A program made the position numbers and the translations under genes. 64,000 nucleotides of DNA. It comes from Rhodovibrio sodomensis (GTDB lineage Bacteria; Pseudomonadota; Alphaproteobacteria; Kiloniellales; Rhodovibrionaceae). Shown piece after piece: positions 9,243 through 17,223 of the stretch (position 1 is its first letter; the number at the start of each line of letters is the position of its first letter). The stretch is from assembly GCF_016583645.1 (NCBI RefSeq), contig NZ_NRRL01000016.1, positions 1 through 64,000 on the forward strand. The letters are read 5' to 3'. The notes below the pieces were generated by a model, which worked only from the letters and a program-made list of their open reading frames with translations, was not told the origin of the DNA and ran no database searches.

Positions 9243-9656
9243 ATGCAGGAAAACGGCATGCTGCTCGACTTCGACACCATTCCCCGCAAGCGCACCCCCA
9301 ATAGCGCTTTGGCGTTGCCGGCGCACAGCGCGCGCGACGATGCGGAACTTGAAAGCCCGGTGTTTTCGGCCGCGGTGGAACAGCTGCGCGACGCCGTGGT
9401 GTCGATCGCCGCGCGCGAGCCGCGCACGCATCTGCTGCATCTGGACCGGGAGGCGATGCAGGCGGAGTTCGAGCAGAGTTCCAAACTCTTCCGCTTTCCC
9501 GACACGATCACGGTCGCGTTCGAGCCTGTGGACGCGACCCACGCCACGCTGTCGATCTACAGCCGCGCCCGGTTCGGCTACTACGACTTCGGCGTGAACC
9601 GGAAGCGGGTCCAGCGGTGGCTGGACCTGCTGGCCGACAAGCTGGCTGGGAGCTAG
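9243..9656 (+). CDS. DUF1499 family protein
   Basis: 137 residues, ATG at 9243. It matches the DUF1499 pattern: an N-terminal region ending in SPVFSAAVEQLRDAV, then FRFPDTITVAFEPVD and SIYSRARFGYYDFGVNRKRV before a C-terminal helix. No signal peptide or transmembrane segment is evident. The biochemical role of the family is not established. It follows the MBL hydrolase by 24 bp and precedes the Nudix gene by 6 bp, so these three are likely co-transcribed. Confidence 0.78.
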   Translation: MQENGMLLDFDTIPRKRTPNSALALPAHSARDDAELESPVFSAAVEQLRDAVVSIAAREPRTHLLHLDREAMQAEFEQSSKLFRFPDTITVAFEPVDATHATLSIYSRARFGYYDFGVNRKRVQRWLDLLADKLAGS

Positions 9657-9662
9657 GCGCCA

Positions 9663-10079
9663 GTGGGCGCGCCGCGGCCCATACCGGCTGTGATCGCCGT
9701 CGTCTGGCGGGCCGGCCGCGTTTTGCTGGTACGCCGGCATAATCCGCCGAACGCCGGGCGCTGGGGTTTTCCGGGCGGCAAGCTGGAGCTCGCGGAGCCG
9801 GTGCTGCGCGCCGCCGAACGCGAGCTCGGTGAGGAAACCGGGCTGACCGGCACGGCCGTGCGCGCGTTCGATGCGGTCGACGTGATCGCCGGCGGCGACC
9901 CGCCGGCGTGTCACTACCTCCTGGTCGCTGTGCTGGTGCGCGCGCCGGCCGGCGACCCGGTGGCGGCCGACGACGTCGACGAGGCGGCTTGGTGCGATCC
10001 GGACGCGCTGCCGGCGCCACGGGTGGCGGACCTGGCGCGCGTGATCGCGCGGTCGCGCGCCTTGCTGGACGGCGCATAA
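9663..10079 (+). CDS. Nudix hydrolase (MutT/ADP-ribose pyrophosphatase-like)
   Basis: 138 residues, GTG start at 9663. The complete Nudix box is visible as GGKLELAEPVLRAAERELGEETGL, fitting Gx5Ex7REUxEExGU, with the glutamates that bind Mg2+. The short single-domain architecture suits a housekeeping pyrophosphohydrolase acting on nucleoside diphosphate-linked compounds. Substrate specificity cannot be read from the sequence. It starts 6 bp after the DUF1499 gene. Confidence 0.88.
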   Translation: MGAPRPIPAVIAVVWRAGRVLLVRRHNPPNAGRWGFPGGKLELAEPVLRAAERELGEETGLTGTAVRAFDAVDVIAGGDPPACHYLLVAVLVRAPAGDPVAADDVDEAAWCDPDALPAPRVADLARVIARSRALLDGA

Positions 10080-10150
10080 CGTCGCAACCCTTACGTGCGG
10101 CCGCGGCCAACACGTTGATCCCGCGGCCCTTTGAGCGGCTTTTATTTTGC

Positions 10151-10166
10151 CATAATATGTATTATG
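10151..10166. promoter_or_regulatory. AT-rich palindrome, candidate operator
   Basis: CATAATATGTATTATG is an inverted repeat (arms CATAAT/ATTATG, 4-base centre) inside an AT-rich island of an otherwise very GC-rich intergenic segment between the Nudix gene and the end of osmC. It resembles a dimeric-regulator binding site in form only. No gene start lies within 150 bp on either strand, so a target is not obvious. Confidence 0.25.
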
Positions 10167-10324
10167 CGCGGAACGGGCCAAGGTCTTCTGGTGTGCGCCG
10201 GCGGTCGCGCGCGTCCCCCGCCGTCCGCCGGCGCACGGCCAGCGGAACGCCGCGTCCGATCGCCGCGTCCGATACGAAGTCGTGTCGGATGGCCGAGCGG
10301 ATCGACCGCGGGCTGGCCCCGGAT

Positions 10325-10804
10325 TCAGCGTTCCGCCGTGACGGTCGGTTCGTGACGGACCGGGAAATTGACCGAGTTCTTGATGAAGCAGCGGCGGGCC
10401 GCTTCGGCGTGCAGGCGTTTCGCCCCGGCGATCTGGTCGGCCGCCGCGACGCGCACCTGCGGGCGCAGCGTGACCAGCGTGAACGCCCCGCCGCCAGTGC
10501 CGCTGGATTCCCGCATCTCACCCGCGGCGGAGTCGCGGTAGGCCGTGACCACCACGCCCGCGTCGGCGCACAGATGCAGGTACCAGAGCTTGTGGCAGGC
10601 CGAAAGCGCGGCGACCAGCAGCTCCTCGGGGTTCCAGTGGGCCGCGTCGCCCATAAACGCTGGGTCGGCGGAGCCGGTCAGCGCCGGCTTGCCCGGCGCC
10701 TCGAGCCGGTAGCTGCGGTCATAGGCCCGGTAGTGCGTCGTGCCCTGCCCCGCGTTACCGGTCCAGGTCACGGTCACGACGTAGCTGTGGTGGCGGCCGG
10801 TCAT
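10325..10804 (-). CDS. OsmC-family protein (thiol peroxidase fold)
   Basis: 159 residues. The two redox cysteines are in place: C70 in ELLVAALSACHKLWYLHLC and C139 in RRCFIKNSVNFP. The family (OsmC/Ohr) reduces organic hydroperoxides through the peroxidatic first cysteine; the HKLWYLHLCA pattern places it in the general OsmC branch rather than with Ohr. Cytoplasmic. It faces away from the methyltransferase start, which lies 25 bp beyond in the same orientation (minus), so the two may share a transcript. Confidence 0.88.
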   Translation of the reverse strand: MTGRHHSYVVTVTWTGNAGQGTTHYRAYDRSYRLEAPGKPALTGSADPAFMGDAAHWNPEELLVAALSACHKLWYLHLCADAGVVVTAYRDSAAGEMRESSGTGGGAFTLVTLRPQVRVAAADQIAGAKRLHAEAARRCFIKNSVNFPVRHEPTVTAER

Positions 10805-10829
10805 CGGCTTTTCCTTATCCGCGGTTGGG

Positions 10830-11540
10830 CTACGATATGTCTAGGTCCGGGAAGCTGTGGGCGCTGGATCGCGTGATCCGCAGCATGTGCCGGGCGCCGC
10901 GCTGCACCTCGTAGCCGACTTTGACGATCTCGCTGGCCGCGCCATGGTCGCTCAGCGCCGTTCGCATCGGCGCGAGGTACGCGGACGGCCGCGCCTCCAG
11001 ATTGACCAGCGGAAACACGCGCACCTCGCGCGCCACCCGCAGCAACTCCCTGAGCGCGCGACGGTGAAACGTCCGGCTCAGCTGCGCTTCGTACAGGAAC
11101 AGCAGGTGCGAACAGAGAGCCAGGTCGAAGGCGTCGTCGGCGAACGGCAGGCGCGCCAGCGCGCCCGCGACGTAGCGCCCGGCCCGTCCGCCGTCGGCGT
11201 AGTCCGCGAGGAAGCATTGCATGGCCGCCCAACGCCGGTCGGCCAGCGTGTCGATCGTCTCACCGGCGGCGAGCGCGAAGCGTTCCGGTTCGGCGTGCAT
11301 GCGGCGCACGATATCGGGGAAAGTCGCTTCGATCCGCTGGCGCACCGCATCGACCGGCCATGCGTAAAGCGGATCGAGCGAGACCACGCGACCGCCCTCG
11401 CCCGTCCAACCGGCGTTGAACGCCGCGGGGCCGTCGCCGCAGCCGAGCAGCCGCCGCGTGCGATCGTCGGGCTGGAGCGCGAACATCGCCCGGTAGTCCG
11501 CGGCACTGCGTCCGAGCGGCACGATCTGATCGAGGTGCAT
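10830..11540 (-). CDS. SAM-dependent methyltransferase-like protein
   Basis: 236 residues, ATG at 11540. RRLLGCGDGPAAFN is a motif I-like SAM-binding loop, VVSLDPLY supplies the acidic residue after beta-2, and LPFADDAFDLALCSHLL is a motif IV-like stretch, all typical of class I methyltransferases. The closest pattern is the small methyltransferase-like family often annotated as hypothetical. The substrate is not predictable. No signal peptide. Downstream osmC is 25 bp away on the same strand. Confidence 0.7.
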   Translation of the reverse strand: MHLDQIVPLGRSAADYRAMFALQPDDRTRRLLGCGDGPAAFNAGWTGEGGRVVSLDPLYAWPVDAVRQRIEATFPDIVRRMHAEPERFALAAGETIDTLADRRWAAMQCFLADYADGGRAGRYVAGALARLPFADDAFDLALCSHLLFLYEAQLSRTFHRRALRELLRVAREVRVFPLVNLEARPSAYLAPMRTALSDHGAASEIVKVGYEVQRGARHMLRITRSSAHSFPDLDIS

Positions 11541-11910
11541 GACGCCGGCTCCAAACCCTTGCCCGGTGTACTTGGCGTGGTCTACTTGGCGCGGTCTGCT
11601 TGGCGTGGTCTGCTTAACGTGGTCTGTTTGGCATGTTCGGCCCGGCGTGCGTCGCTGGAACCACCGCCAGCATACGGGTCTGCCCGCCAGACCGAGATGC
11701 GCCTGGTGCGCGGCGGCCTTGCGCGTGCTGCAACGCGCCCGCGCGTGCAGCCATGGCAGTTTGCATCGGCCACGGTCGTTCGCCCATGGTTCGTGCGTGG
11801 CGGTTCACCGCCCACGGAGTTGATGGACTACCCGGTTACCAGACCGCCGGGTTAACGGCCGCGAAGAGCCGGCTTTCGACAAACGCGTTAAACAGGGGGT
11901 TTACGCTTCG
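11541..11910. other. Intergenic region between methyltransferase and TRAP binding protein
   Basis: 370 bp without a convincing gene. It holds the 14-bp tandem repeat at 11570-11639, then GC-rich sequence, and just before the TRAP gene an imperfect palindrome around the Shine-Dalgarno (about 11886-11905). Divergent promoters are expected because the flanking genes point away from each other, but no clear -35/-10 pair is visible. Confidence 0.6.
11570..11639. repeat. 14-bp tandem repeat, about five units
   Basis: Units of ACTTGGCGTGGTCT follow each other at 11570, 11584, 11598, 11612 and 11626 with 0 to about 5 changes each. The period of 14 is not a multiple of three and no gene spans it. It lies about 30 bp upstream of the methyltransferase start, so it sits where that gene's promoter would be. 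Variable copy number between strains is possible. Confidence 0.8.
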
Positions 11911-13017
11911 ATGCTCAAGCAAGTTTTAAAAGATCGGTCCCGAACGGCGGCCCGCGCGGCGGCGCTCGCCATGACCGGCGCGCTGGCGCTCTCGGCCCTG
12001 CCGGGCCCCGCCCAAGCGCAAGGAGAGGTCCGCTGGAAGCTGCAGACGGCTTTCCCGACCAACCTGCCCGGCCTGGGCTCGCCGGCGCAGTACCTGAGCG
12101 AGCAACTCGACGCCGCGAGCGGCGGACGCGTGCAGATCCGGGTGTTCGCCCCCGGCAAGCTGGTACCGACGCTGGAGATCGCCGAGGCCGTCTCGAAAGC
12201 CAAGATCCAGGCCGGGTTCAGCGCCACCGCCTACGAGCAGGGCCAGGTGCCGGCCGCCTCGCTGTTCAACTCGCCGCCGTTCGGCCTCAAGCCGTGGGCG
12301 TTCATGGCTTGGTACTACGAAGGCGGCGGCCATAAGATGCTGCAGGAGCTGTTTCAGGACGAAGGCTACAACATCCACTTCGAGCTGTGCGGTATCACCG
12401 GGCCGGAGACCGCCGGCTGGTACAAGCAGCCGATCACCGACGTTTCCGACTATGACGGCATGAAGATCCGCTTCGCCGGCCTTGGCTCCGAGGTGATCAA
12501 GGAATATGGCGCGTCGGTCACGCTGATGGGCGGCAGCGAGACCTTCCAGGCCCTGCAGACCGGCCGGCTGGACGCCACCGAGTTTTCCATGCCGATGATC
12601 GACCAGCTGATCGGCTTCAACAAGGTCGCCAAGTACAACCTGTTCCCCGGCTGGCACGCACCGGCGAACGCGGTCTACCTGTTCGTCAACGGCGATAGCT
12701 GGGCGGAGACGTCCGATGCCAATAAGGCGCTGATCAAGAACGTCTGCCGCGCGGCCACGGCGACCTCGCTGGCGCAGAACGAGTACTCCAACGGTAAGGT
12801 CCTGGAAACCTACGCCGACAAGGGCGTGGAGGTGCAGCAAATCCCGCGCGAGACCCTGAAGAAGCTGCAGCAGACCACCGAGAAGGTGCTGCAGCGCGAG
12901 GCCGAGAAGGACGCGGACTTCAAGCGGATCTGGCAGAGCCAGAAAGAGTTCCAGCGCAGCCACCGGCTGTGGGAGAAGCGCGCCCACCTGCCGGCAGACT
13001 TCTACGACAGCGAGTGA
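11911..13017 (+). CDS. TRAP transporter substrate-binding protein, DctP family
   Basis: 368 residues. A signal peptide of about 36 residues ends at AQAQ, so the mature protein is periplasmic. The DctP fold is recognisable from WKLQTAFPTNLPGLG, VFAPGKLVPTLEIAEAVSKAKIQAGFS, and the conserved GMKIRFAGLGSEVIKEYGA...METFQALQTGRLDATE-type segment (here GGSETFQALQTGRLDATEF) that closes on the carboxylate ligand. It would bind an organic acid for a TRAP permease. No DctQ/DctM membrane subunits are near, so its partner must be elsewhere or the protein serves a sensing role. Expressed alone, with a hairpin downstream. Confidence 0.88.
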   Translation: MLKQVLKDRSRTAARAAALAMTGALALSALPGPAQAQGEVRWKLQTAFPTNLPGLGSPAQYLSEQLDAASGGRVQIRVFAPGKLVPTLEIAEAVSKAKIQAGFSATAYEQGQVPAASLFNSPPFGLKPWAFMAWYYEGGGHKMLQELFQDEGYNIHFELCGITGPETAGWYKQPITDVSDYDGMKIRFAGLGSEVIKEYGASVTLMGGSETFQALQTGRLDATEFSMPMIDQLIGFNKVAKYNLFPGWHAPANAVYLFVNGDSWAETSDANKALIKNVCRAATATSLAQNEYSNGKVLETYADKGVEVQQIPRETLKKLQQTTEKVLQREAEKDADFKRIWQSQKEFQRSHRLWEKRAHLPADFYDSE

Positions 13018-13043
13018 GTGACTGCTGCAATTGCTGCTGCTTT

Positions 13044-13074
13044 GGAAGCCGGTCCGTCGGACGGGCCGGCTTCC
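13044..13074. terminator. Bidirectional hairpin between TRAP binding protein and PAS-LuxR gene
   Basis: GGAAGCCGGTCCGT (13044-13057) pairs with ACGGGCCGGCTTCC (13061-13074) across a three-base loop, 14 pairs with one G-T. It lies between two convergent genes (stops at 13017 and 13127) and would serve both. No long T-run follows on either strand, so the efficiency is uncertain. Confidence 0.6.
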
Positions 13075-13126
13075 AGCTTGTCCGGGCGGAGGCGCACTCT
13101 CGCGGCTCGTCCGCGGGGTAACCGCC

Positions 13127-13786
13127 CTACTCCGCCGCCTGCCCCATGCGCGCCTGGCTGACCGCGCCCAGGGTGGCGACCTCGGCCAGCAGCTGCTTGA
13201 CGCTGCGCATCTGGAATTTGTGCAGGACGCTGTTGCGGTGCTGCTCGACCGTGCGGTGCGAGAGCTGGAGGTTGCGGGCCACCTCCTTGGCGCTCAGACC
13301 GCGGGCGGTGAGCGCGAACACCTCCTGCTCGCGCGGGGTCAACCGGCCGTAGACCTTGGAGAAGCGGGTCGACGGCGATTCCTCGCTGAGGTCGCGGACC
13401 AGCGACAGCGCGACCTGGCGGCCGTCGACGTCCTGTAGCGGCATCACGGTGTTCTCGCTGGGGAAGCACGCTCCGCATGCGCGGCGCATCCACAGCCGGG
13501 TGTGAAACGGCTGGCCGTTCTCCAGCACCGGGGTGCCATTCTCCCCGAATTCACGACAACTCTCCGCGTTCAGGTGTAGCAGGAGGGTGGACTGACCGAC
13601 CATCTGGTCGGCCGAATAGCCGAACACCTGTTCCGCGCGGCTGTTGCACGCCAGGATCGTGCGGGTGCCGTGGTCAACCATGAACGCGGCTTGGCGCAGG
13701 CTTTCCAGCAGCGCGATCAGAAGTCGGGTCTCGATCCGGTCCTGGGACAGCTCGTTGGCGCTGATGAAGGGCCAAACGACCGTCAT
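13127..13786 (-). CDS. PAS-domain LuxR-family transcriptional regulator
   Basis: 219 residues from the ATG at 13786, which has AAGGGAA upstream; a longer frame to 13924 lacks features. A PAS domain occupies about residues 25-145 (RQAAFMVDHGTRTILACNSRAEQVFGYS...). A LuxR-type HTH follows: LTPREQEVFALTARGLSAKEVARNLQLSHRTVEQHRNSVLHKF. The protein probably senses a small ligand, redox state or energy state via PAS and binds DNA as a dimer. The cytoplasmic location follows from the lack of transmembrane segments. It converges on the orphan TRAP binding protein but does not have to regulate it. Confidence 0.85.
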   Translation of the reverse strand: MTVVWPFISANELSQDRIETRLLIALLESLRQAAFMVDHGTRTILACNSRAEQVFGYSADQMVGQSTLLLHLNAESCREFGENGTPVLENGQPFHTRLWMRRACGACFPSENTVMPLQDVDGRQVALSLVRDLSEESPSTRFSKVYGRLTPREQEVFALTARGLSAKEVARNLQLSHRTVEQHRNSVLHKFQMRSVKQLLAEVATLGAVSQARMGQAAE

Positions 13787-14126
13787 CTTTTCGGTTCCCT
13801 TCAATCGGGCGGACCGCGTGTTGGCCGCCTCGTACGCGCGAGAGCGGTGCTGAAGCGCCCACTTCCGCCGCAGCGTCCGCCGTCGTTTCGCGTCACATCC
13901 CCGTGCATGTGGCACCTTGGTCAAGGCCCTGCCAGACCGGTCTCCGGCACTGCATAGGACCGACCTGCCGATGACCGCCGCGCGCGCGGCGCGGGAGCCC
14001 CCGTATTTCCACGGATATACGCATGTTGATCGCTTGGCTATGTCCCGCGACCGAGAGCGGTTTTGTCACAACGCGTCGCCCCGACGTCGACCCCGAACCC
14101 CGAGCCCGCGATCGATAGGTCTTTAG
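13787..14126. other. Divergent intergenic region
   Basis: 340 bp between the divergently oriented PAS-LuxR gene and the interrupted PAS gene. No gene, RNA or strong hairpin is visible. A moderately AT-rich stretch near 14005-14045 is the most promoter-like part. Confidence 0.5.
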
Positions 14127-14352
14127 GTGCCCACACTCTTGCGCGACCCAGCCCAGATCGAGGCGTGCCCGCCGGCCCTGCGCACGCTCCACCAGTACTG
14201 GCAGGGCAAACGGCAAGGGGACGCCCTGCCCGGGCGCGACGACATCGATCCCATCGAACTGCGGACCTACCTTGGGCGCATTGCGATCGCGGAACTGCGC
14301 GGCGGCGACCTGATTTACCGGCTGGTCGGCTCGGAACTGGTCGAGGAGTGGG
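14127..14352 (+). pseudogene. PAS_5-like domain protein, 5' part (interrupted by IS66)
   Basis: A GTG at 14127 opens a frame giving LRTLHQYWQGKRQGD... IELRTYLGRIAIAELRGGD and YRLVGSELVEEWG, the first half of a PAS_5-type domain. The real gene breaks at 14352, where IS66 starts. Joining base 14352 to 16973 restores one frame of 158 codons (VEEWG then MEATGRRIAD), ending at 17223. The proteins of this family are small, single-domain and of unknown function, common in alphaproteobacteria. Unless the element excises, the product is a fragment of about 75 residues plus IS-encoded tail. Confidence 0.85.
14345..14352. repeat. Target-site duplication of the IS66 element, left copy
   Basis: GGAGTGGG directly precedes the left end and is repeated exactly at 16965-16972 beyond the right end. 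Eight-base duplications are typical for IS66, and the perfect match indicates a simple, fairly recent transposition. Confidence 0.93.
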
Positions 14353-14437
14353 GTAACCGGTGCGGCTGCGGCACGTTTTCGGGCAGGGATCGGCAGGATA
14401 ACCTGGGCCGGGCGCTGTGCTCTCGGGTTCACCCGCG

Positions 14438-16108
14438 TCAGCGCAGCGGCACGCCGGCGCCCGGCCAGTTCCACGGCAGCAGCGCCTTCAGGTCCGTGGT
14501 CTTGGCCTCGCCGGAGGTGATGCGCTTCAGCACGTCGGTCAGATAAGCGACCGGCTCGACGCCGTTCAGCTTGCAGGTCTGGGCGAGCGACTGCACGATC
14601 GCCCAGGTATGGCCACCGGCCTGGTCACCCGCAAAGAGCGCGTTTTTGCGGTTCAGAGCAACTAAGCGGATCAGCGTCTCGACCCTGTTGGAATCCAGCT
14701 CGACCCGGCCGTCGTCCAGGAACACCGTCAGGCTCGGCCAGCTGGCGCGGATCCGCTGGAAGGCCTTTGCCAGGTCGCCCTTCGGCGGCAGTTCGGCCAG
14801 GCGCACTTCCAGCCAGGCGTCGAAGTCCTCAAGCAGCGGCTTGCTCTTCTCCTGCCGCACGGCCTTGCGGGTCTCGGGATCGCAGCCGCGGATCTCGTCC
14901 TCGATCGCGTAGAGGTCGCTGATCCAGCGCAGCGCCGCCTCCGCGAGCGGCGCGTTGCCGCTGGCGTAGATGTCGTAGATCGGGCGCCTGATGTGCGCCC
15001 AGCACTCCGCCAGGACGATCTCCCCCGTTGCCCGCCGCTTCTTCGCGACCGAGCCGTAGGCGCTGTAGCCGTCGACCTGTAAGATGCCGCGGAAGTCCTT
15101 CAGGTGGCGGGCCGGGTGGTCTTGCCCCCGGCCGTCGGCGTAGCAGTAGACCACCGCCGGCGGGTCCGGGCCGCCCCATGGTCGATCGTCCCGGGCGTAG
15201 GTCCAGAAGTACGCCTTCTTCGTCTTGCCCCGGCCCGGCTCCAGGGTCGGCATCGGCGTCTCGTCGCCGAATATCTTGCCCGAGCCCATCACGTCGGCGA
15301 CCAGCGCGTCGTAGAGCAACTCAAGGTGACGCCCGCCGGTGCCCACCCAGCGGACCAGGGTGGAGCGGTCCAGGTGCACGCCCTGGCGGGCGAGCATCTC
15401 GCTCTGCCGGTAGAGCGGCAGGGAGTCCAGATACTTCGCCGTGAGCAGCTGGGCGACCGTGCTGCAGGTCGGCAGCCCGCCCGGCACTGGGCTCGCCGGT
15501 GCCTCGGCCTGCACCGGCGCGCTCTCGCACGTCCGGCAGCCGTACGATGGCCGGCGCGTCCGGCGCTTTTGCAGATACCCAGGGATCCACTCCAGCTGCT
15601 CGGTGACATCCTCGCCGATCTTGTGCAGCGCCCCGCCGCAGCAGGCGCAGGTCTCCGCCTCCTCCGGCTCGATGACGTCTTCCACCGTCGGCAGATCGTC
15701 CGACAGCGCGCCCTGGTTACGCGCGGGCTTCTTCTTGCCGGTCTTGCCCTTGCCGGTCCCGCCCACAGGCGCGCCCGCGTCGTCCTCGGCGTCCGCTTCC
15801 GCGGCCGCGGCGTCGGCTTCTGCCCGGCGCAGCTGTTCGTGCAGGGCGTCCAGTTCCAGGCGGTACTGGTCGGGATCGAGCCGCTCGCTGCGCGGGCCGT
15901 ACTGCCGGCGCTGGAGCTGGGCGATCATCGCCTTCAGCCGCTCGACCTCGGCCTCGGCGTGGCTCTTGGCGTCCTGGAGCTGGCGTTTTTCGGCTTCGGC
16001 CTGCTCCGTGCGCTGCCAGAGATAGTCCCGCTCCGCCAGGAGCGCGCGTACCTTCTCCTGGGCATCTTCGAGATTGTCCGGGACGACGTCTGGCGCACCC
16101 TCCGACAT
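14438..16108 (-). CDS. tnpC: IS66 transposase TnpC
   Basis: 556 residues from the ATG at 16108 (MSEGAPD). The N-terminus is a long coiled-coil-like region (EKVRALLAERDYLWQRTEQ ... LQRRQYGPRSERLD), followed by a low-complexity linker, a zinc-finger segment (ETCACCGGALHKIG) and the DDE catalytic domain with GDETPMPT and LQVDGYSAYG. It catalyses element cleavage and strand transfer. An in-frame upstream ATG at 16198 overlaps tnpB but adds residues unlike the family. Full length, with no frameshift seen. Confidence 0.95.
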   Translation of the reverse strand: MSEGAPDVVPDNLEDAQEKVRALLAERDYLWQRTEQAEAEKRQLQDAKSHAEAEVERLKAMIAQLQRRQYGPRSERLDPDQYRLELDALHEQLRRAEADAAAAEADAEDDAGAPVGGTGKGKTGKKKPARNQGALSDDLPTVEDVIEPEEAETCACCGGALHKIGEDVTEQLEWIPGYLQKRRTRRPSYGCRTCESAPVQAEAPASPVPGGLPTCSTVAQLLTAKYLDSLPLYRQSEMLARQGVHLDRSTLVRWVGTGGRHLELLYDALVADVMGSGKIFGDETPMPTLEPGRGKTKKAYFWTYARDDRPWGGPDPPAVVYCYADGRGQDHPARHLKDFRGILQVDGYSAYGSVAKKRRATGEIVLAECWAHIRRPIYDIYASGNAPLAEAALRWISDLYAIEDEIRGCDPETRKAVRQEKSKPLLEDFDAWLEVRLAELPPKGDLAKAFQRIRASWPSLTVFLDDGRVELDSNRVETLIRLVALNRKNALFAGDQAGGHTWAIVQSLAQTCKLNGVEPVAYLTDVLKRITSGEAKTTDLKALLPWNWPGAGVPLR

Positions 16109-16160
16109 CGGGGCGCAAGATATCGAACGCGACTCCGGGACAAAAGAGCAGATGTAACTG

Positions 16161-16514
16161 TCAAGCAGCCCGCTGCGGCCGCAACCGCCGGCCCGCACGC
16201 ACGCGCCGCCAGTCGACCCCGTCCAGCAGCACGCCCAACTGCGCCGGCGTCATCCGCACCGTCTTCTGATCCCGCGACGGCCAGACAAACCGGCCGGTCT
16301 CCAGACGCTTCTGGTACAACCACAGCCCGGTGCCGTCGTGCCCCAGGATTTTGACGCGGTCGGCTCGCTTGGCGCGGAAAACGAAAACGTCGCCGCCGAA
16401 CGGGTGCTCCTGCAGGTACTGCTCCACCAGCCGTGCGAGTCCTGGCGCTCCGCGGCGGAAGTCCACGGGCTCGGCCATCAGCACGATCCGGACGTCGGCG
16501 GGCGGGGTGATCAT
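16161..16514 (-). CDS. tnpB: IS66 accessory protein TnpB
   Basis: 117 residues. It has the IS66 Orf2 motifs VRIVLMAEPVDFRRG, GDVFVFRAKRADRVKIL and GLWLYQKRLETGRFVWP. The function in transposition is not fully defined. The ATG overlaps the tnpA stop by four bases, showing translational coupling, and 52 bp separate it from tnpC. Confidence 0.94.
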   Translation of the reverse strand: MITPPADVRIVLMAEPVDFRRGAPGLARLVEQYLQEHPFGGDVFVFRAKRADRVKILGHDGTGLWLYQKRLETGRFVWPSRDQKTVRMTPAQLGVLLDGVDWRRVRAGRRLRPQRAA

Positions 16515-16879
16515 GCCGACCGCCGCGCCGCCGTGATGACCCGGGTGAGGACGTCCGTGTCGGCGTCCTGCGCCACCCGCAGCGTGATGCCACCGGCCTC
16601 GATCTCGATCGGCTGGGCGAGCGTGCCGCTGGTCGATGTTGCCTCGCTCTCCGACGTCACCTCGACCGGCACGAACGTCGCCGTCTCGGCGCCGTCCGCG
16701 TCATCCGACCGCGCGCCGGTCGGCCGGAATTCATCGCGCAGGCGGCCGGCCCAGACGTTGAACGTCTGCGGGTTCAGCCCGTGCTCGTGGCAATAATCCT
16801 CGCGGCGCTGCCCGCTACGGCGCCAAGCACGGACGTGCTGGCGCCAGAACTCGCGCCGCTCGCCGCGGCCCTTGGCCAT
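16511..16879 (-). CDS. tnpA: IS66 accessory protein TnpA
   Basis: 122 residues. The N-terminus has a helix-turn-helix-like segment (WRQHVRAWRRSGQRREDYCHEHGLNPQTFNVW) typical of IS66 Orf1. A Shine-Dalgarno AGGAGG precedes the ATG at 16879. It is the first gene in the element and is needed together with tnpB for IS66 transposition. Confidence 0.94.
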   Translation of the reverse strand: MAKGRGERREFWRQHVRAWRRSGQRREDYCHEHGLNPQTFNVWAGRLRDEFRPTGARSDDADGAETATFVPVEVTSESEATSTSGTLAQPIEIEAGGITLRVAQDADTDVLTRVITAARRSA

Positions 16880-16964
16880 CGTGAACCTCCTCGTCCAGCT
16901 TCAATGCTGGGCGAGGATGGTCGTCGCGCGCGTCATTGGGAACGTGGACTGCCGCATCGGTTAC

Positions 16965-16972
16965 GGAGTGGG
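16965..16972. repeat. Target-site duplication of the IS66 element, right copy
   Basis: GGAGTGGG follows the right terminus immediately, identical to 14345-14352. The sequence after it resumes the PAS gene in frame. Confidence 0.93.
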
Positions 16973-17223
16973 GGATGGAGGCGACCGGCCGGCGGATCGC
17001 CGATACCCTGCCGGCCGATAGCCGCGAGGCGGTGATGACCCCCTACCTGCTCGCGGTGGCGGAGGCGACGCCGGTTTTCGCCCGGCTGCCCATGCGCAAG
17101 CGGCCCTGGTGCGGCCTGAGGGTGGAGGCGCTGTTCCTGCCGCTCGCCCGCGACGGGCGCTCCGTCGACATGGTGCTGACCTACGGCAGCAAACCGCGCG
17201 ACCACGCGCCCAGCCGGTTTTAG
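16973..17223 (+). pseudogene. PAS_5-like domain protein, 3' part (downstream of IS66)
   Basis: Reads MEATGRRIADTLPADSREAV ... PVFARLPMRKRPWCGLRVEALFLPLARDGRSVDMVLTYG, the second half of the PAS_5-type fold, to a TAG at 17221-17223. It joins in frame to the part ending at 14352. The TAG stop is the first three bases of a family A repeat (17221). A separate short protein could start at the ATG at 16975, but no good Shine-Dalgarno is present. Confidence 0.85.

Larger units (their letters stand above)
14353..16964 (-). mobile_element. Complete IS66-family insertion sequence (tnpA-tnpB-tnpC)
   Basis: 2612 bp. Left end GTAACCGGTGCGGCTG and the complement of the right end GTAACCGATGCGGCAG match at 14 of 16 positions. 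It carries the three-gene IS66 set on the reverse strand: tnpA (16879-16511), tnpB (16514-16161) and tnpC (16108-14438). It is flanked by GGAGTGGG duplications and disrupts a PAS_5-like gene. All three genes appear intact, so the element may be active. Confidence 0.95.

Noticed and set aside
9128..9547. Minus-strand frames across the DUF1499 and MBL genes
   Set aside because: Shadows of the plus-strand genes; no family features.
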